Of a stretch of 64,000 nucleotides of DNA, positions 1 through 8,846 are shown in pieces. The DNA lies in contig JBJMLA010000104.1 of assembly GCA_045805505.1 (NCBI GenBank), positions 51,509 to 115,508 on the forward strand. The letters are read 5' to 3'. How positions within the stretch are numbered: position 1 is the first letter of the stretch; every line of letters starts with the position of its first letter. The notes below the pieces were generated by a model. The model searched no databases, had not been told where the DNA came from, and worked only from the letters and a program-made list of their open reading frames with translations. The translations under genes were made by a program, and so were the position numbers. The DNA is from BP-464 sp045805505. GTDB lineage: Bacteria; Actinomycetota; Thermoleophilia; Solirubrobacterales; Solirubrobacteraceae.

Positions 1-1088
1 CGCGCGGGCTCACGGCCCGCCGAGCGGATCATCGCCACGGCCTCACGACCCGCCGGCCCCGGCCGGACCGCGGCTGCCGCCGAAGCGGCGGGACCCGCCG
101 AGCGCACCTGCGGCGCCGGGGTCCTGCTCTCGCGGCTGGCCTGATGCTTGATCTCGACCGCCCCGGCGCCGGCGGCGGTCACCGCGACGATCGCCACCAC
201 GCCCTTCGCCGCGCCCGACGCCAGCAGCGTGCCCGCGCTGCCGCCGAGCAGGCCCGCGCCGCCGATGGTCGCGCCGCCCACCGCGGTGCCCGCCACGCCC
301 GCGCCGAGCACGCCCTGCAGCAGAGCGATGACCGAGCCCGCGGACAGGCCGGGGGCCAGCACGGCGAGCTCGCGGCGGCGCACCTGCAGCGTCGACTGGA
401 AGTCCCGGCAGCCGTTGCACGCACGTAGATGCGCGCGCACGCGCCGGGCGCGCAGCGCGCGGCCGTCGCCGTCGGAGATCGAGCGGCGGATGTTCTCGCA
501 GGCGACCTCGCGGCCCTCGCCGTACTCGGCCAGCGCGGTCCGCGCCTCGAAGACGGTCTGGCGGGCCGCCCCCTGCGAGATGGCCAGCGCGTCGGCGATC
601 TCGTCGTAGGACAGCCCGTTGACCTCGCGCATGATCAGCGCGCCGCGCTGGCGCTCGGGCAGCTCCTGAAGGTCGGCGACCAGCTGGGCGAGCCGCTCGC
701 GGGCGAACGCCTGGCGGTCGGCGCCCGCGACGGGCGGCGAGACCGCGTCGGTCAGGGGCTCGCTGGGCCGCCGGCGGCGCAACAGCGAGATCGACTCGTT
801 GTGGGCGATGCGGAACAGCCACGGCTTGAGCGTCAGGTCGCGCTCCTGCCCCCGGTTGAGCGCGGAGAGCGCCTTGAGCATCGTGTTCTGCAACGCGTCG
901 CGGGCGTCGTCGGGGTCGCGCACGATCGAGCGGCAGTACGCGTAGAGCGGCGCGTGGTAGCGCGCATAGACGGCGCCGAACGCCTGGGAGTTGCCGGCCG
1001 CGATCAAGCGCAGCAGCCGCTCGTCGGAGAGCAGCCGCTGGGGCAGGGGGACGCGCGGCGCGTCGGGGCTGAGGGCGAAGGCTTCCAT
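1..1088 (-). CDS. ECF sigma factor with fused zinc-finger-like and membrane tail, 3' end outside window
   Basis: Extracytoplasmic-function sigma-70 factor that would direct RNA polymerase to a stress or envelope regulon. The ATG at 1088 opens a frame that stays open to the left edge (about 362 codons). Region 2 lies around residues 25-95 (RYHAPLYAYCRSIVR, then KPWLFRIAHNESISLLRRRR). Region 4 lies around 130-190 (LPERQRGALIMREVNGLSYDEIADAL). Near residue 220 it has an anti-sigma-like zinc-finger remnant (RAHLRACNGCRDF), followed by a Gly/Ala-rich hydrophobic stretch at about 240-305 and an Ala/Pro/Arg-rich tail. It is a paralogue of the protein at 44759-46195, with the same order of parts. Fusion of a sigma factor to its membrane-bound regulator is inferred from that architecture. 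No strong Shine-Dalgarno is visible. Confidence 0.85.
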   Translation of the reverse strand, partial: MEAFALSPDAPRVPLPQRLLSDERLLRLIAAGNSQAFGAVYARYHAPLYAYCRSIVRDPDDARDALQNTMLKALSALNRGQERDLTLKPWLFRIAHNESISLLRRRRPSEPLTDAVSPPVAGADRQAFARERLAQLVADLQELPERQRGALIMREVNGLSYDEIADALAISQGAARQTVFEARTALAEYGEGREVACENIRRSISDGDGRALRARRVRAHLRACNGCRDFQSTLQVRRRELAVLAPGLSAGSVIALLQGVLGAGVAGTAVGGATIGGAGLLGGSAGTLLASGAAKGVVAIVAVTAAGAGAVEIKHQASRESRTPAPQVRSAGPAASAAAAVRPGPAGREAVAMIRSAGREPA

Positions 1089-1133
1089 GCGCTTCGAAGG
1101 CAACAACGCAAGCCTGGCGATCCTGTCAGGCCC

Positions 1134-1153
1134 TTCTCAGAGAAACCTGAGAA
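1134..1153. promoter_or_regulatory. Inverted repeat upstream of the ECF sigma gene
   Basis: TTCTCAG and CTGAGAA, separated by six bases, form a perfect 7-bp inverted repeat 45 bp upstream of the start of the minus-strand ECF sigma gene. The position suits an operator, but no matching promoter boxes could be assigned, so this is tentative. Confidence 0.3.
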
Positions 1154-1156
1154 TCG

Positions 1157-1183
1157 GCGCCCGCCGCTCTCCGCGGCGGGCGC
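1157..1183 (-). terminator. Hairpin terminator of the primary sigma factor gene
   Basis: A perfect 11-bp GC-only stem (GCGCCCGCCGC / GCGGCGGGCGC) with a five-base loop lies 9 bp beyond the stop codon of the primary sigma factor gene. The following minus-strand sequence has only a short T-rich stretch, so it is a GC-rich hairpin rather than a textbook intrinsic terminator. Confidence 0.7.
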
Positions 1184-1191
1184 GTTGGACC

Positions 1192-2394
1192 CTAAGACGC
1201 GTCGCGGAGCCGCTGCGCCTCGGGCAGCGACTCGAGCTTCTTGAGCGTGTGGTTCTCGATCTGGCGGATGCGCTCGCGCGTCACGTTGAACGCACGGCCC
1301 ACCTCCTCGAGCGTCCGCGGCCGGCCGCCGCTGAGGCCGAAGCGCATCTCGATGACCTCACGCTCGCGCTGCGGCAGTGCCGCCAGCGCCTTGCGCACGT
1401 TGTCGCGGCGCAGGTTCTCCGACGCCAGCTCGAACGGCGAGGCGGCGCTCTGGTCCTCGACGAAGTCGCCGAGCTCGGAGTCCTCCTCGTCGCCGATCGG
1501 CTTCTCGAGCGAGATCGGCTGCTGGCTCATCCGCAGGATGTCGCGAACCTCGCGCGCGGTCGACTCCATCTCGACGGCGATCTCCTCCGGCGAGGGCTCG
1601 CGGCCCAGCGACTGGACGAGCTGGCGCTCGACGTGGACGACCTTGTTGAGCTTCTCGACCATGTGCACCGGGATGCGGATGGTGCGGCCCTTGTCGGCGA
1701 TGGCGCGGGTGACCGCCTGGCGGATCCACCACGTCGCGTACGTCGAGAACTTGTAGCCGCGGCGGTAGTCGAACTTCTCGACCGCGCGGATCAGGCCCAG
1801 CGACCCCTCCTGGATGAGGTCGAGGAACGTCAGCCCGCGGCCCAGGTAGCCCTTGGCGATCGAGACCACGAGGCGCAGGTTGGCTTCGACCATGTGGGTC
1901 TTGGCGTCCATGTCGCCGCGCTCGATGCGCTTGGCCAGCGAGACCTCCTCGGCGGCCGTGAGCAGCGGCACCCGGCCGATCGAGCGCAGGTACAGGCGCA
2001 GCGAGTCGAGCGAAGGCTCGACGGTCAGGTCGATCTCCTGCTTCTTGGGCGCCTCCTCGCCGTTGGCGCGGCTCTTGCGCGCCTCGGCGGCGGCCTCGAC
2101 GCGGCCGCTCTCTGACGAGACCGCCTTGCCGTCGGCGCCGACGATCTCGATGCCCTGCTCGACGAGGTGCGCGTGGAGCTCTTGAACCTGCTCCTTGGTC
2201 ACCTCAACTTCTTCCAGGCAGGACGCGATCTGCTCGAACGACAGGGAACCCTTCTCCTGTCCTTCGGCGATCAACGGGCGCAGCTCATCCATCTCGTGGA
2301 TGGGCGCCTCGTCCGCCAACAACACCTCGGTCTCACTCAAAAGGGGGACTTCCTCACTGGACGCAATCTCTCCGGAAACATGTGCATCGTGCAT
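1192..2394 (-). CDS. rpoD: Primary RNA polymerase sigma factor (RpoD/SigA/HrdB type)
   Basis: Housekeeping sigma-70 of about 400 residues. An acidic region-1.1-like segment (about 30-100, ELRPLIAEGQEKGSLSFEQI) precedes region 1.2 (about 125-150). Region 2 (about 167-235) contains FDYRRGYKFSTYATWWIRQA, the -10-recognition and melting motif. Region 3 is at about 245-310. Region 4 (about 330-395) ends with the -35-binding helix-turn-helix TLEEVGRAFNVTRERIRQIE. The N-terminal Lys-rich extension of streptomycete HrdB is absent. The ATG at 2394 is the first that gives a plausible N-terminus; a downstream ATG at the MDELRPL position is possible. It is transcribed divergently from folE2. Confidence 0.93.
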   Translation of the reverse strand: MHDAHVSGEIASSEEVPLLSETEVLLADEAPIHEMDELRPLIAEGQEKGSLSFEQIASCLEEVEVTKEQVQELHAHLVEQGIEIVGADGKAVSSESGRVEAAAEARKSRANGEEAPKKQEIDLTVEPSLDSLRLYLRSIGRVPLLTAAEEVSLAKRIERGDMDAKTHMVEANLRLVVSIAKGYLGRGLTFLDLIQEGSLGLIRAVEKFDYRRGYKFSTYATWWIRQAVTRAIADKGRTIRIPVHMVEKLNKVVHVERQLVQSLGREPSPEEIAVEMESTAREVRDILRMSQQPISLEKPIGDEEDSELGDFVEDQSAASPFELASENLRRDNVRKALAALPQREREVIEMRFGLSGGRPRTLEEVGRAFNVTRERIRQIENHTLKKLESLPEAQRLRDAS

Positions 2395-2505
2395 GTCTGC
2401 ACGCTGACCCGGGGTATCGGCGCGAGGTCCTCTAGGCCTTAGCGCTTTCTTCACCCGAGATTGCGACAAGTGATACCAGAGCAATCCGGAACTACAAGTC
2501 CTGCG

Positions 2506-2511
2506 TATCCT
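2506..2511 (+). promoter_or_regulatory. -10 box of a leaderless folE2 transcript
   Basis: TATCCT ends 7 nt before the folE2 ATG. The same spacing recurs at many genes in the window. No convincing -35 box is seen at 17-18 bp. Confidence 0.45.
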
Positions 2512-2518
2512 CGTTTGC

Positions 2519-3511
2519 ATGGAACTTGCGGCTTCTCGTCTCGATGTCCAAGCCCAGCGACCGACGGTCCACGTGTCCCTTTCGCGTGTCGGCGTCACCG
2601 GCGTGGAGAAGGTCATCCGGCTCGGCGGCGAGGACGGCGACGTGCTGTTCTGGGCCAAGCTCGAATGCTTCGTCGACCTCGGTCCGGAGCAGAAGGGCGC
2701 GCACATGTCGCGCTTCGAGGAGACCGTCAACGACGTCATCGGCGAGATCGTCGTCAGCGGCGACTCCGTCCTGCGCGCCGAGCAGCTCGCCCAGCGCATC
2801 GCCGAGGAGGTGCGCGAGCGTCAGGGTGCGCGTCGTGCCGAGGTCTCGATCCAGGCGCGCTACCCCGAGCACAAGCCGGCGCCGGTCAGCGGCATCGAGA
2901 CGCAGGAGCTCTACACGCTCTACGGGGTCGCGGTGGCCAGCGAGCGCGGCACCCGCCGGCTCATCGGCGTCGCCGCGCAGGGCATGACCGCCTGCCCGTG
3001 CGCGCAGGGCCTGGTCGCCGACGCATCCCGCGAGCGCCTGCTCGCCGACGGCTTCGACGAGGAGCAGATCGCGCGCGTCTTCGAGCACGTCCCCGTCGCC
3101 ACGCACAACCAGCGCGGCCTGGGCACGCTCTACATCGGCTGCCCCGAGGAGTGCACCGAGGACATCGACGCGCGCGACCTCGTGGCGATCGTCGAGGGCT
3201 CGATGAGCTCGGAGATCTATGAGCTCATGAAGCGCTCGGACGAGGGCGCCGTCGTCGAGAAGGCCCACCGCCGCCCGCGCTTCGTCGAGGACTGCGTGCG
3301 CGAGATGATCGCCGGAGTCGTCGAGCGCTACCCGCAGCTGCTCGAGCACACCTTCGTCTCGGCCCGCCAGGAGAACCTCGAGACGATCCACCAGCACAAC
3401 GTCGTCGCCGAGAGCTTCGGCCTGCTCGGCGACATGCGCCGCGAGATCGCCGAGGAGCGCGTGGTCGACCGTCAGACGTCGATGCGCGACTGGCTCGACG
3501 GCGACGCCTGA
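2519..3511 (+). CDS. folE2: GTP cyclohydrolase I type 2, FolE2
   Basis: GTP cyclohydrolase IB (COG1469) converts GTP to 7,8-dihydroneopterin triphosphate, the entry step to folate and related pterins, using a metal other than strictly zinc. The protein is 330 residues, a normal length. The hallmark metal/catalytic cysteine motif MTACPCAQ lies at residues 155-162, and the N-terminal part (VSLSRVGVTGVEKVIRL) is typical of the family. The ATG at 2519 is the first in frame and lies 7 nt after a TATCCT -10 box, suggesting a leaderless mRNA. The last 40 bp overlap the convergent pgsA gene. Confidence 0.93.
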   Translation: MELAASRLDVQAQRPTVHVSLSRVGVTGVEKVIRLGGEDGDVLFWAKLECFVDLGPEQKGAHMSRFEETVNDVIGEIVVSGDSVLRAEQLAQRIAEEVRERQGARRAEVSIQARYPEHKPAPVSGIETQELYTLYGVAVASERGTRRLIGVAAQGMTACPCAQGLVADASRERLLADGFDEEQIARVFEHVPVATHNQRGLGTLYIGCPEECTEDIDARDLVAIVEGSMSSEIYELMKRSDEGAVVEKAHRRPRFVEDCVREMIAGVVERYPQLLEHTFVSARQENLETIHQHNVVAESFGLLGDMRREIAEERVVDRQTSMRDWLDGDA

Positions 3512-4050
3512 CGCCGCTCCTCGGCCTCGCGCAGCAGCCGGCGCAGCCCGAAGAAGTAGTCGATTCCCGACACCACGGTGATGGCCACCGCGACGTAGAG
3601 CAGGACGTCGACGCCCAGCGGCGTCGGATCGAAGCCGATCGCGAAGAAGATCGCGGCGACCTGCACCATCGTCTTGGCCTTGCCCCACCAGTTGGCCGAG
3701 ATGATCACGCCCTGGCCGGTGGCCGCCAGCCGGGTGACGGTGACGGCGAACTCGCGAGCGATGATCACCATCGCTATCCACGACGGGATCCGGTCTTGGG
3801 AGACCAGCACGACCAGCGCCGCGATGATCAGCAGCTTGTCGGCGACCGGGTCCATCAGCTTGCCGAACGTCGTGATCTGCTCGCGGGCCCGCGCGATGTA
3901 GCCGTCGACCATGTCGGTGAACGACGCGAGTGCGAACACCGCCGCCGCCAGCCAGGGGCTCGCGCTCTCGTCGAGCAGCGCGACGACCAGCACGGGGACC
4001 AGCAGGATCCGCAGGACGGTCAGCGCGTTGGGGACGTTGAGCGTGAACAC
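3472..4050 (-). CDS. pgsA: CDP-diacylglycerol--glycerol-3-phosphate 3-phosphatidyltransferase
   Basis: Integral membrane enzyme of phosphatidylglycerol synthesis. The CDP-alcohol phosphotransferase signature is complete: DG-x2-AR-x8-G-x3-D-x3-D (DGYIARAREQITTFGKLMDP followed by VAD), the Mg2+ and CDP site. The hydrophobic profile fits 5-6 membrane segments and about 192 residues, the family's usual size. I chose GTG at 4050 (VFTLNVPNALTVLRILLVP) because homologues begin just before this segment and the frame upstream lies inside the neighbouring exporter gene. It follows the EamA gene by 13 bp, so the two are probably co-transcribed. Its 3' end overlaps folE2 by 40 bp. Confidence 0.9.
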   Translation of the reverse strand: MFTLNVPNALTVLRILLVPVLVVALLDESASPWLAAAVFALASFTDMVDGYIARAREQITTFGKLMDPVADKLLIIAALVVLVSQDRIPSWIAMVIIAREFAVTVTRLAATGQGVIISANWWGKAKTMVQVAAIFFAIGFDPTPLGVDVLLYVAVAITVVSGIDYFFGLRRLLREAEERRQASPSSQSRIDV

Positions 4051-4063
4051 GGCTGCGCCGAAC

Positions 4064-4897
4064 CTACCCGTCGATCGGCGGATAGGAGCGCGTGGCGCCG
4101 ATGCTGGCGACGATGACCAGGCCGATGGCCACGAGCTCGCGCGCACCGAGCGCCTGGCCGAGGATCAGGAAGCCGGCGAGCGCGGCGACGGCCGGCTCGA
4201 TGCTCATCAGCACGCCGAAGACGTTGCGGGGCATGCGGCGCAGCGCCTCCATCTCCAGCGAGTAGGGGATCACCGAGGAGAGCAGCGCCACGGCGGCGCC
4301 CGTCGCGACAAGCCCCGGCGAGAGCAGCTGGTCGCCCGCCTCGGCGATGCCCGGGCCGAGCGGCACCAGCGCCGCGACGATCATCGCCAGCGCGAGTCCG
4401 CGCCCGCCCGTGAACCGCTCTCCCGCGCGCGCCGTGAGCAGGATGTAGGCGGCCCACAGCGCGGCGGCGATCAGCACGAACACGAGCCCCAGCGGATCGA
4501 CCGAGCCGCCGCCCGGATCGGCGAGCAGCACGATCCCGGCCAGCGCCAGTACGACCCATGCGATGTCGAGGCGCCGGCGCGAGAGCGCGACCGCCACGCC
4601 CAGCGGCCCGGCGAACTCGATTGTCACCGCGACGCCGATCGGGATCCGGTCCAGCGCCTCGTAGAAGACGAGGTTCATCAGGCCGAGCGTCAGGCCCAGC
4701 CAGAAGACGATCCACAGGTCGCCGCGGGGCACGCCGCGCACGCGCGGGCGCCAGACGGCCAGCAGGATCAGCGCCGCGAGGCCGACGCGGAACACCGATG
4801 TGCCGGCCGGGCCGAGGTCGTCGAACATCGTCGCCGCGATCGCGGCGCCGAACTGCACCGACGATGCCGCCGCGAGGACGAGCAGGGGGGCGGGCAC
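4064..4897 (-). CDS. EamA/RhtA-family membrane exporter
   Basis: Drug/metabolite transporter superfamily protein of 277 residues with about ten hydrophobic segments arranged as two EamA repeats. The resemblance is closest to RhtA-type (COG5006) amino-acid or metabolite exporters: the N-terminal SSVQFGAAIAATMF segment and the repeat-2 segment MSIEPAVAALAGFLILGQAL. The substrate is not predictable. The start is a GTG at 4897, with TAGCCT eight bases upstream (4906-4911) as a possible -10 box. It lies between the histidine kinase and pgsA on the same strand. Confidence 0.85.
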   Translation of the reverse strand: MPAPLLVLAAASSVQFGAAIAATMFDDLGPAGTSVFRVGLAALILLAVWRPRVRGVPRGDLWIVFWLGLTLGLMNLVFYEALDRIPIGVAVTIEFAGPLGVAVALSRRRLDIAWVVLALAGIVLLADPGGGSVDPLGLVFVLIAAALWAAYILLTARAGERFTGGRGLALAMIVAALVPLGPGIAEAGDQLLSPGLVATGAAVALLSSVIPYSLEMEALRRMPRNVFGVLMSIEPAVAALAGFLILGQALGARELVAIGLVIVASIGATRSYPPIDG

Positions 4898-4918
4898 GCC
4901 GCGGCAGGCTAGTCGCGA

Positions 4919-6001
4919 TCAGTCGGCGGCGGGCAGGGCGAACCAGAAGGCCGAGCCCCCGCCCTCCGCGGGGTCGACGCCGATCCGGCCACCGTGGCGC
5001 TGGACGATCCGCCGCGCGATCGAGAGGCCGAGTCCCGTGCCGGTGACCTCGTCGTCGTGACGCAGCTGGGCGAAGGGCTGGAAGATCCGCTCGCGCGCGC
5101 CGTCGGGGATCCCGCGGCCGTTGTCGGCGACGGTGACGATCCACTCCTGATCGGCTCGCCGTGCGCGCACCGACACCACCGGCCGCTCGGCGTCGGCGAA
5201 CTTGATCGCGTTGGAGACGAGGTTCTGCAGCAGCAGCTCGACGCCGCCGCCGTCGGCGCGCACCGCCGCGCCTTCGGGCACGTCGACGCCGATGTCCATC
5301 CCGCGGCCGGCCAGCGCGCCCTGCACCGCGGCCAGCATCTCGCGCACCGCGCCGTTGAGGCTGACGGGCACGCTGCGCGCCTCGCCGGGGGCGCTGCGCG
5401 CGTAGTCGAGCAGATCGGCGATCAGCCGCTGCATCCGCTCGGCCGCCCCGGCGATGTGATCGAGGAACGCGCGGCCGTCGTCGGGCAGCGCGTCGCCGTG
5501 ACGCCCGGCCAGCAGCTCGGTGAACCCGGAGATCGTCCGCAGCGGCTCCTGCAGGTCATGGGCCGCGGACGCCGCGAAGAGCTCGAGCTCCTGCTGGACG
5601 GCGCGCAGCTCGGTCATGTCGCGCACGACCTTGCCGAAGCCCAGCAGCTCGCCGCCGTCGGCGCGCAGCGCGGTGACGAGCACGTTGCCCCAGAAGCGGC
5701 TGCCGTCCTTGCGGACGCGCCAGCCCTCCTCCCGGAAGCTGCCGTCGCGCTCGGCGACCGTCAGCGCCTCCTGCGGGCGGCCCTCGAGCCGGTCCTCGGG
5801 CGTCGAGAAGAGGTCGTGGGGCTCGCCGAGCACCTCGTCGGCCGCGTAGCCCGTGTTGCGCTGCGCGCCCGGGTTCCAGGTCAGGACCCGGCCGTCGGGG
5901 TCGAGCAGGAGGATCGCGTAGTCGTCGATCGTTCCGGCGAGCAGCGCGAGCTGATGCAGCGGCCCGTGAGCCGCCTCGAGGATGTTCGCGCCGTCAGCCA
6001 C
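4919..6001 (-). CDS. PAS-domain sensor histidine kinase (cytoplasmic)
   Basis: Soluble sensor kinase of 360 residues without membrane segments. A PAS domain (about 20-130; ILLLDPDGRVLTWNPGAQR) is followed by a HisKA dimerisation domain with the phosphoacceptor in AHDLQEPLRTI (about 148). The HATPase domain has an N box (NLVSNAIKF), G1 (VADNGRGIP) and G2 (GTGLGLSIARRI). The HDLQEPLR form is the phytochrome-type H box. The PAS ligand is unknown and no response regulator is adjacent. The GTG at 6001 lies 27 bp downstream of the SipW-like peptidase gene on the same strand, so it may be the last gene of the TasA/SipW/EAL operon. Confidence 0.88.
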   Translation of the reverse strand: MADGANILEAAHGPLHQLALLAGTIDDYAILLLDPDGRVLTWNPGAQRNTGYAADEVLGEPHDLFSTPEDRLEGRPQEALTVAERDGSFREEGWRVRKDGSRFWGNVLVTALRADGGELLGFGKVVRDMTELRAVQQELELFAASAAHDLQEPLRTISGFTELLAGRHGDALPDDGRAFLDHIAGAAERMQRLIADLLDYARSAPGEARSVPVSLNGAVREMLAAVQGALAGRGMDIGVDVPEGAAVRADGGGVELLLQNLVSNAIKFADAERPVVSVRARRADQEWIVTVADNGRGIPDGARERIFQPFAQLRHDDEVTGTGLGLSIARRIVQRHGGRIGVDPAEGGGSAFWFALPAAD

Positions 6002-6028
6002 GTCAAGCGGTACGACGGAGAGCGGCGA

Positions 6029-6871
6029 TCAGATGCGCGGGTTGACGACGAGCTTCCAGTCGCGCCCGACGGACTCACGCCGCCGGACGGTCATCCGCCG
6101 CGGCTTGGCGATGCACGACTCGGGCAGCGGCACGTAGCCCGCCTCACCACTGACGCGGCTCCGGCGTGGCTTGACCAGCGGCGAGACGAAGCCCTCGCGC
6201 AGCCGGCGCCCGACCTGGGCGTGCTCGTCGGGAACCGCCCAGTTGACCGGCACCCGGACGGTGGCCCGCGCGGCGGCCGCCGCGCGCTCGGCCAGCGGCG
6301 CGAGCGCGGGAAGGCGCTTGGCGATGTCGGCGCCCCAGGGCTTGACGCCTTCGCGGCGCCTGCGCATCTCCGCGCCACCGTCACGCCAGATGCCCAGGAT
6401 GAACCACAGGGCCATGCCGATCGCCGGAAGCCCGATGAGCGCCGTGCGGAACTCGCGCACCGACAGGAACATGAAGGCGTAGCCCACGTAGGGGATGTGA
6501 AAGCGCACCTTGTCCTGGGTCGGCTGGGGGAGCGTGAACTTCCACGCGTCCTCGTGCGGGTTCGCGTCGCCCTTGGTGATGAACGCGCGCTGGCCGTCGG
6601 GGCCGGGCACGACCTTGAAGATGCGGTGCGTGACGAGCTTCTGGTTGGGCGAGGCGCCGGGCGGCGGCGCGTAGGTGATCGGATCGCCGACCTTCAGCGT
6701 CGAGGTCGCCACGGGCTTGTCGAAGACCAGCGAGCCCGGGTCATAGGTCCCCGTCATCGATCCGGTGAGGATGATGTAGCGGTGGTAGCCGAGCGCGGCC
6801 GGCACCAGCATGACGCCGGCGAGGGCGAACAGCAGCACCATCGTCGCGTTCATGAGGACCTTCTTGATCAT
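6029..6871 (-). CDS. SipW-type signal peptidase I, catalytically intact
   Basis: ER/SipW-type signal peptidase of 280 residues that would release TasA-like fibre subunits from the membrane. An N-terminal membrane anchor (about 8-28) precedes the nucleophile motif ILTGSM (Ser38). The catalytic base is His82 in KLVTHRI; this type uses a Ser-His dyad instead of the bacterial Ser-Lys. ITKGDAN follows, and a second membrane segment lies at about 145-165. The C-terminal 110 residues form a basic cytoplasmic extension that is unusual for the family. It starts 3 bp after the TasA-like gene and is surely co-transcribed with it. Confidence 0.88.
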   Translation of the reverse strand: MIKKVLMNATMVLLFALAGVMLVPAALGYHRYIILTGSMTGTYDPGSLVFDKPVATSTLKVGDPITYAPPPGASPNQKLVTHRIFKVVPGPDGQRAFITKGDANPHEDAWKFTLPQPTQDKVRFHIPYVGYAFMFLSVREFRTALIGLPAIGMALWFILGIWRDGGAEMRRRREGVKPWGADIAKRLPALAPLAERAAAAARATVRVPVNWAVPDEHAQVGRRLREGFVSPLVKPRRSRVSGEAGYVPLPESCIAKPRRMTVRRRESVGRDWKLVVNPRI

Positions 6872-6873
6872 GA

Positions 6874-7383
6874 TCAGCCCTGGGCCGTCCAGGTCAGGTC
6901 GAGCGACGTGCGCCCGCCCTGGTAGGCGTCCTCGGCGCCGAGGCCGCCATCGGGCATCGAGACCGTGAACTTGAAGGTGTGCTTGACGCCGACAGCGAGG
7001 GTGCCGATGGCCTTGGTCGAGAAGGATCCGAGCTTGCCGTCGTACTCGACGACGTTGTCGGTCGTGTCCTCGATCTTGAGATCGACCTTCGCCGACAGCG
7101 CCGGCGAGGCCGGGGTGTCGACGATGCTCGAGGACTTCAGCGTGATGTCGGCCGGAAGATCGCCGGAGTTGGTGATGTCGACGGTGTCGAAGATCGCCTT
7201 GCCCGGTGCCAGCGCCGTCACGTCGAGCAGCGCGGTGCCCGCCGACGTGCTCGTGATGCTCACGACGCCCGCCTTGATGATGTTGCCGGAGTTGGCCGAC
7301 GTCGACTGGTAGTTCGCGCCGCTGCCCGCCGCCAGGGCGGCAGCCACCAACAGGGCGCCGATGCCGGAGAGCAGACGCCGCAT
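6874..7383 (-). CDS. TasA/CalY-like fibre subunit 1
   Basis: Secreted protein of 169 residues in the TasA/camelysin family (SipW-dependent signal peptide type). The N-terminus has a short hydrophobic segment ending GSGANYQSTSANSGN, where the peptidase is expected to cut, then a beta-rich domain with the usual AGVVSI...VTALAPGKAIFDTVDITNSGDL pattern. The C-terminus carries a motif shared with two other proteins of this locus, MPDGGLGAEDAYQGGRTS. Members polymerise into extracellular fibres in Bacillus biofilms; a fibre role here is inferred. Its ATG overlaps the stop of the EAL gene (ATGA) and the peptidase follows 3 bp later. Confidence 0.85.
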   Translation of the reverse strand: MRRLLSGIGALLVAAALAAGSGANYQSTSANSGNIIKAGVVSITSTSAGTALLDVTALAPGKAIFDTVDITNSGDLPADITLKSSSIVDTPASPALSAKVDLKIEDTTDNVVEYDGKLGSFSTKAIGTLAVGVKHTFKFTVSMPDGGLGAEDAYQGGRTSLDLTWTAQG

Positions 7384-8846
7384 CAGACGAGCGCCGTCTC
7401 GGGCTCGGCGGGAGCCGGCTCGGACTGGCCGTCGATGATCGGCTGGGCGAACCAGGCCATCAGGTCGTCCAGCGCGAGCGGCTTGGAGAAGAAGTAGCCC
7501 TGCGCCTCGTCGCAGCCGAGCTCGGCCAGGTGACGCAGCGTGTCCTCGTCCTCGACGCCCTCGGCCGTGACGGACATCTCGAGGTCGTGGGCCATGCCGA
7601 TGGTCGAGCGGACGATCGTCTCGTCCGCGGGGCTGGTCGTCAGGCCGTTGATGAAGGCGCGGTCGATCTTGATCTCGCGGATCGGCAGGTCACGCAGGAC
7701 CGCCAGCGAGGAGTAGCCCGTGCCGAAGTCGTCGAGGCCGAGGCGCACGCCGCGGTCCGACAGGTCGCGCAGGACCATCCCGGCCTTCTCGGGATCGGAC
7801 TGGATGGCCTGCTCGGTGAGCTCGAAGCCGATCGCCTTGGACGGGAGGTCCCACTTGGCGAGCAGGCGCTCGACCTCGGCCGGCAGCTGCGGATCGAGGA
7901 TGTTGCCCTCGGAGAGGTTGACGTCGACGCCCGCGGTCACGCCGTTGGCGCGCCAGGCGGCGCAGTCGCGCAGCGCCAGCTCGATCAGGTGGACGGTGAG
8001 CTGGCCCATGATGTCGCTCTTGGAGGCGATGGGCATGAACTCGCCCGGGGAGATGCGTCCCTTCTTGGGGTGGTTCCAGCGCACGAGCGCCTCGACCGAC
8101 GGGACGCCGCCGGTGCGCAGGTCGACCTTGGGCTGGTAGTGCAGCTCGAGCTGCTCGTCGTCGATCGCCTTGCGCAGCTCGGCGATCATCAGCTTGGCCT
8201 TCGGGTCCGACTGGGCCTTCAGGGCGCGCGACGCGGCGAGCAGGCGCGGCCACAGCGCGGCCATGAACAGCAGCGCTGCGCCGAGCAGGACGAAGTTGAT
8301 GCGGCGTGTGCGCCGGGTGATCTCCGCGGCGATCGGCGCGTAGGGCACGTGGATCTCGAACGCGGCGATCGGCTTCTTGTCCGCGCCGTAGAGCGGGACG
8401 GCGACCTGGATCTGCTCGCCCTTGGACTGATCGATCGGGCTCGTCGGCTCGCTCATCGTGTCCGAGACCGTCTTGCCGGTCAGCGCCTCGGCGACCGCGT
8501 CGGGCAGCCGGTAGATCTTGTCGATCTGCTTGTGATCGGTCGCGTAGACGATGCGGCCCTTGGGGTCCCATACGGCCAGCGACTGGATGTCTCCCGTGCG
8601 CGAGGCGGCCAGGGCGGCCTCGTCGAAGTGCTTGAGCTCGTTGGCCGTGCGCCCGTGGAGCTTGCGGCGGAAGCCGGGCTCGAAGGCGGACTGGGCCAGC
8701 ATCTGCGTGCGCTCACGGGCGGCGGAGATCTGCTCCCCGCGGATGTCGGAGCTGAGGAGTGAGGAGACGAGGTAACCCACACCGCCGGCCAGGATCAGCA
8801 GCAGCACGGTGAAGGTGACAAGGAAACCTGGGCGGACGCGCGTCAT
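7383..8846 (-). CDS. Membrane-bound EAL-domain c-di-GMP phosphodiesterase
   Basis: A 487-residue protein. One membrane segment (about 7-29), an extracytoplasmic sensor region (about 30-165, Cache-like in size), a second membrane segment (about 170-190) and a cytoplasmic EAL domain (about 220-465). The hydrolytic residues look complete: EALVRW, NLSEGN, ELTEQ, DDFGTGYSS, IKIDR, TAEGVED and the C-terminal QGYFFSKP. There is no GGDEF domain, so it should only degrade c-di-GMP. I chose ATG at 8846; a GTG at 8882 adds 12 residues that do not look like a membrane-protein N-terminus. As first gene of the fibre operon it suggests c-di-GMP-linked control of matrix production. Confidence 0.88.
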   Translation of the reverse strand: MTRVRPGFLVTFTVLLLILAGGVGYLVSSLLSSDIRGEQISAARERTQMLAQSAFEPGFRRKLHGRTANELKHFDEAALAASRTGDIQSLAVWDPKGRIVYATDHKQIDKIYRLPDAVAEALTGKTVSDTMSEPTSPIDQSKGEQIQVAVPLYGADKKPIAAFEIHVPYAPIAAEITRRTRRINFVLLGAALLFMAALWPRLLAASRALKAQSDPKAKLMIAELRKAIDDEQLELHYQPKVDLRTGGVPSVEALVRWNHPKKGRISPGEFMPIASKSDIMGQLTVHLIELALRDCAAWRANGVTAGVDVNLSEGNILDPQLPAEVERLLAKWDLPSKAIGFELTEQAIQSDPEKAGMVLRDLSDRGVRLGLDDFGTGYSSLAVLRDLPIREIKIDRAFINGLTTSPADETIVRSTIGMAHDLEMSVTAEGVEDEDTLRHLAELGCDEAQGYFFSKPLALDDLMAWFAQPIIDGQSEPAPAEPETALV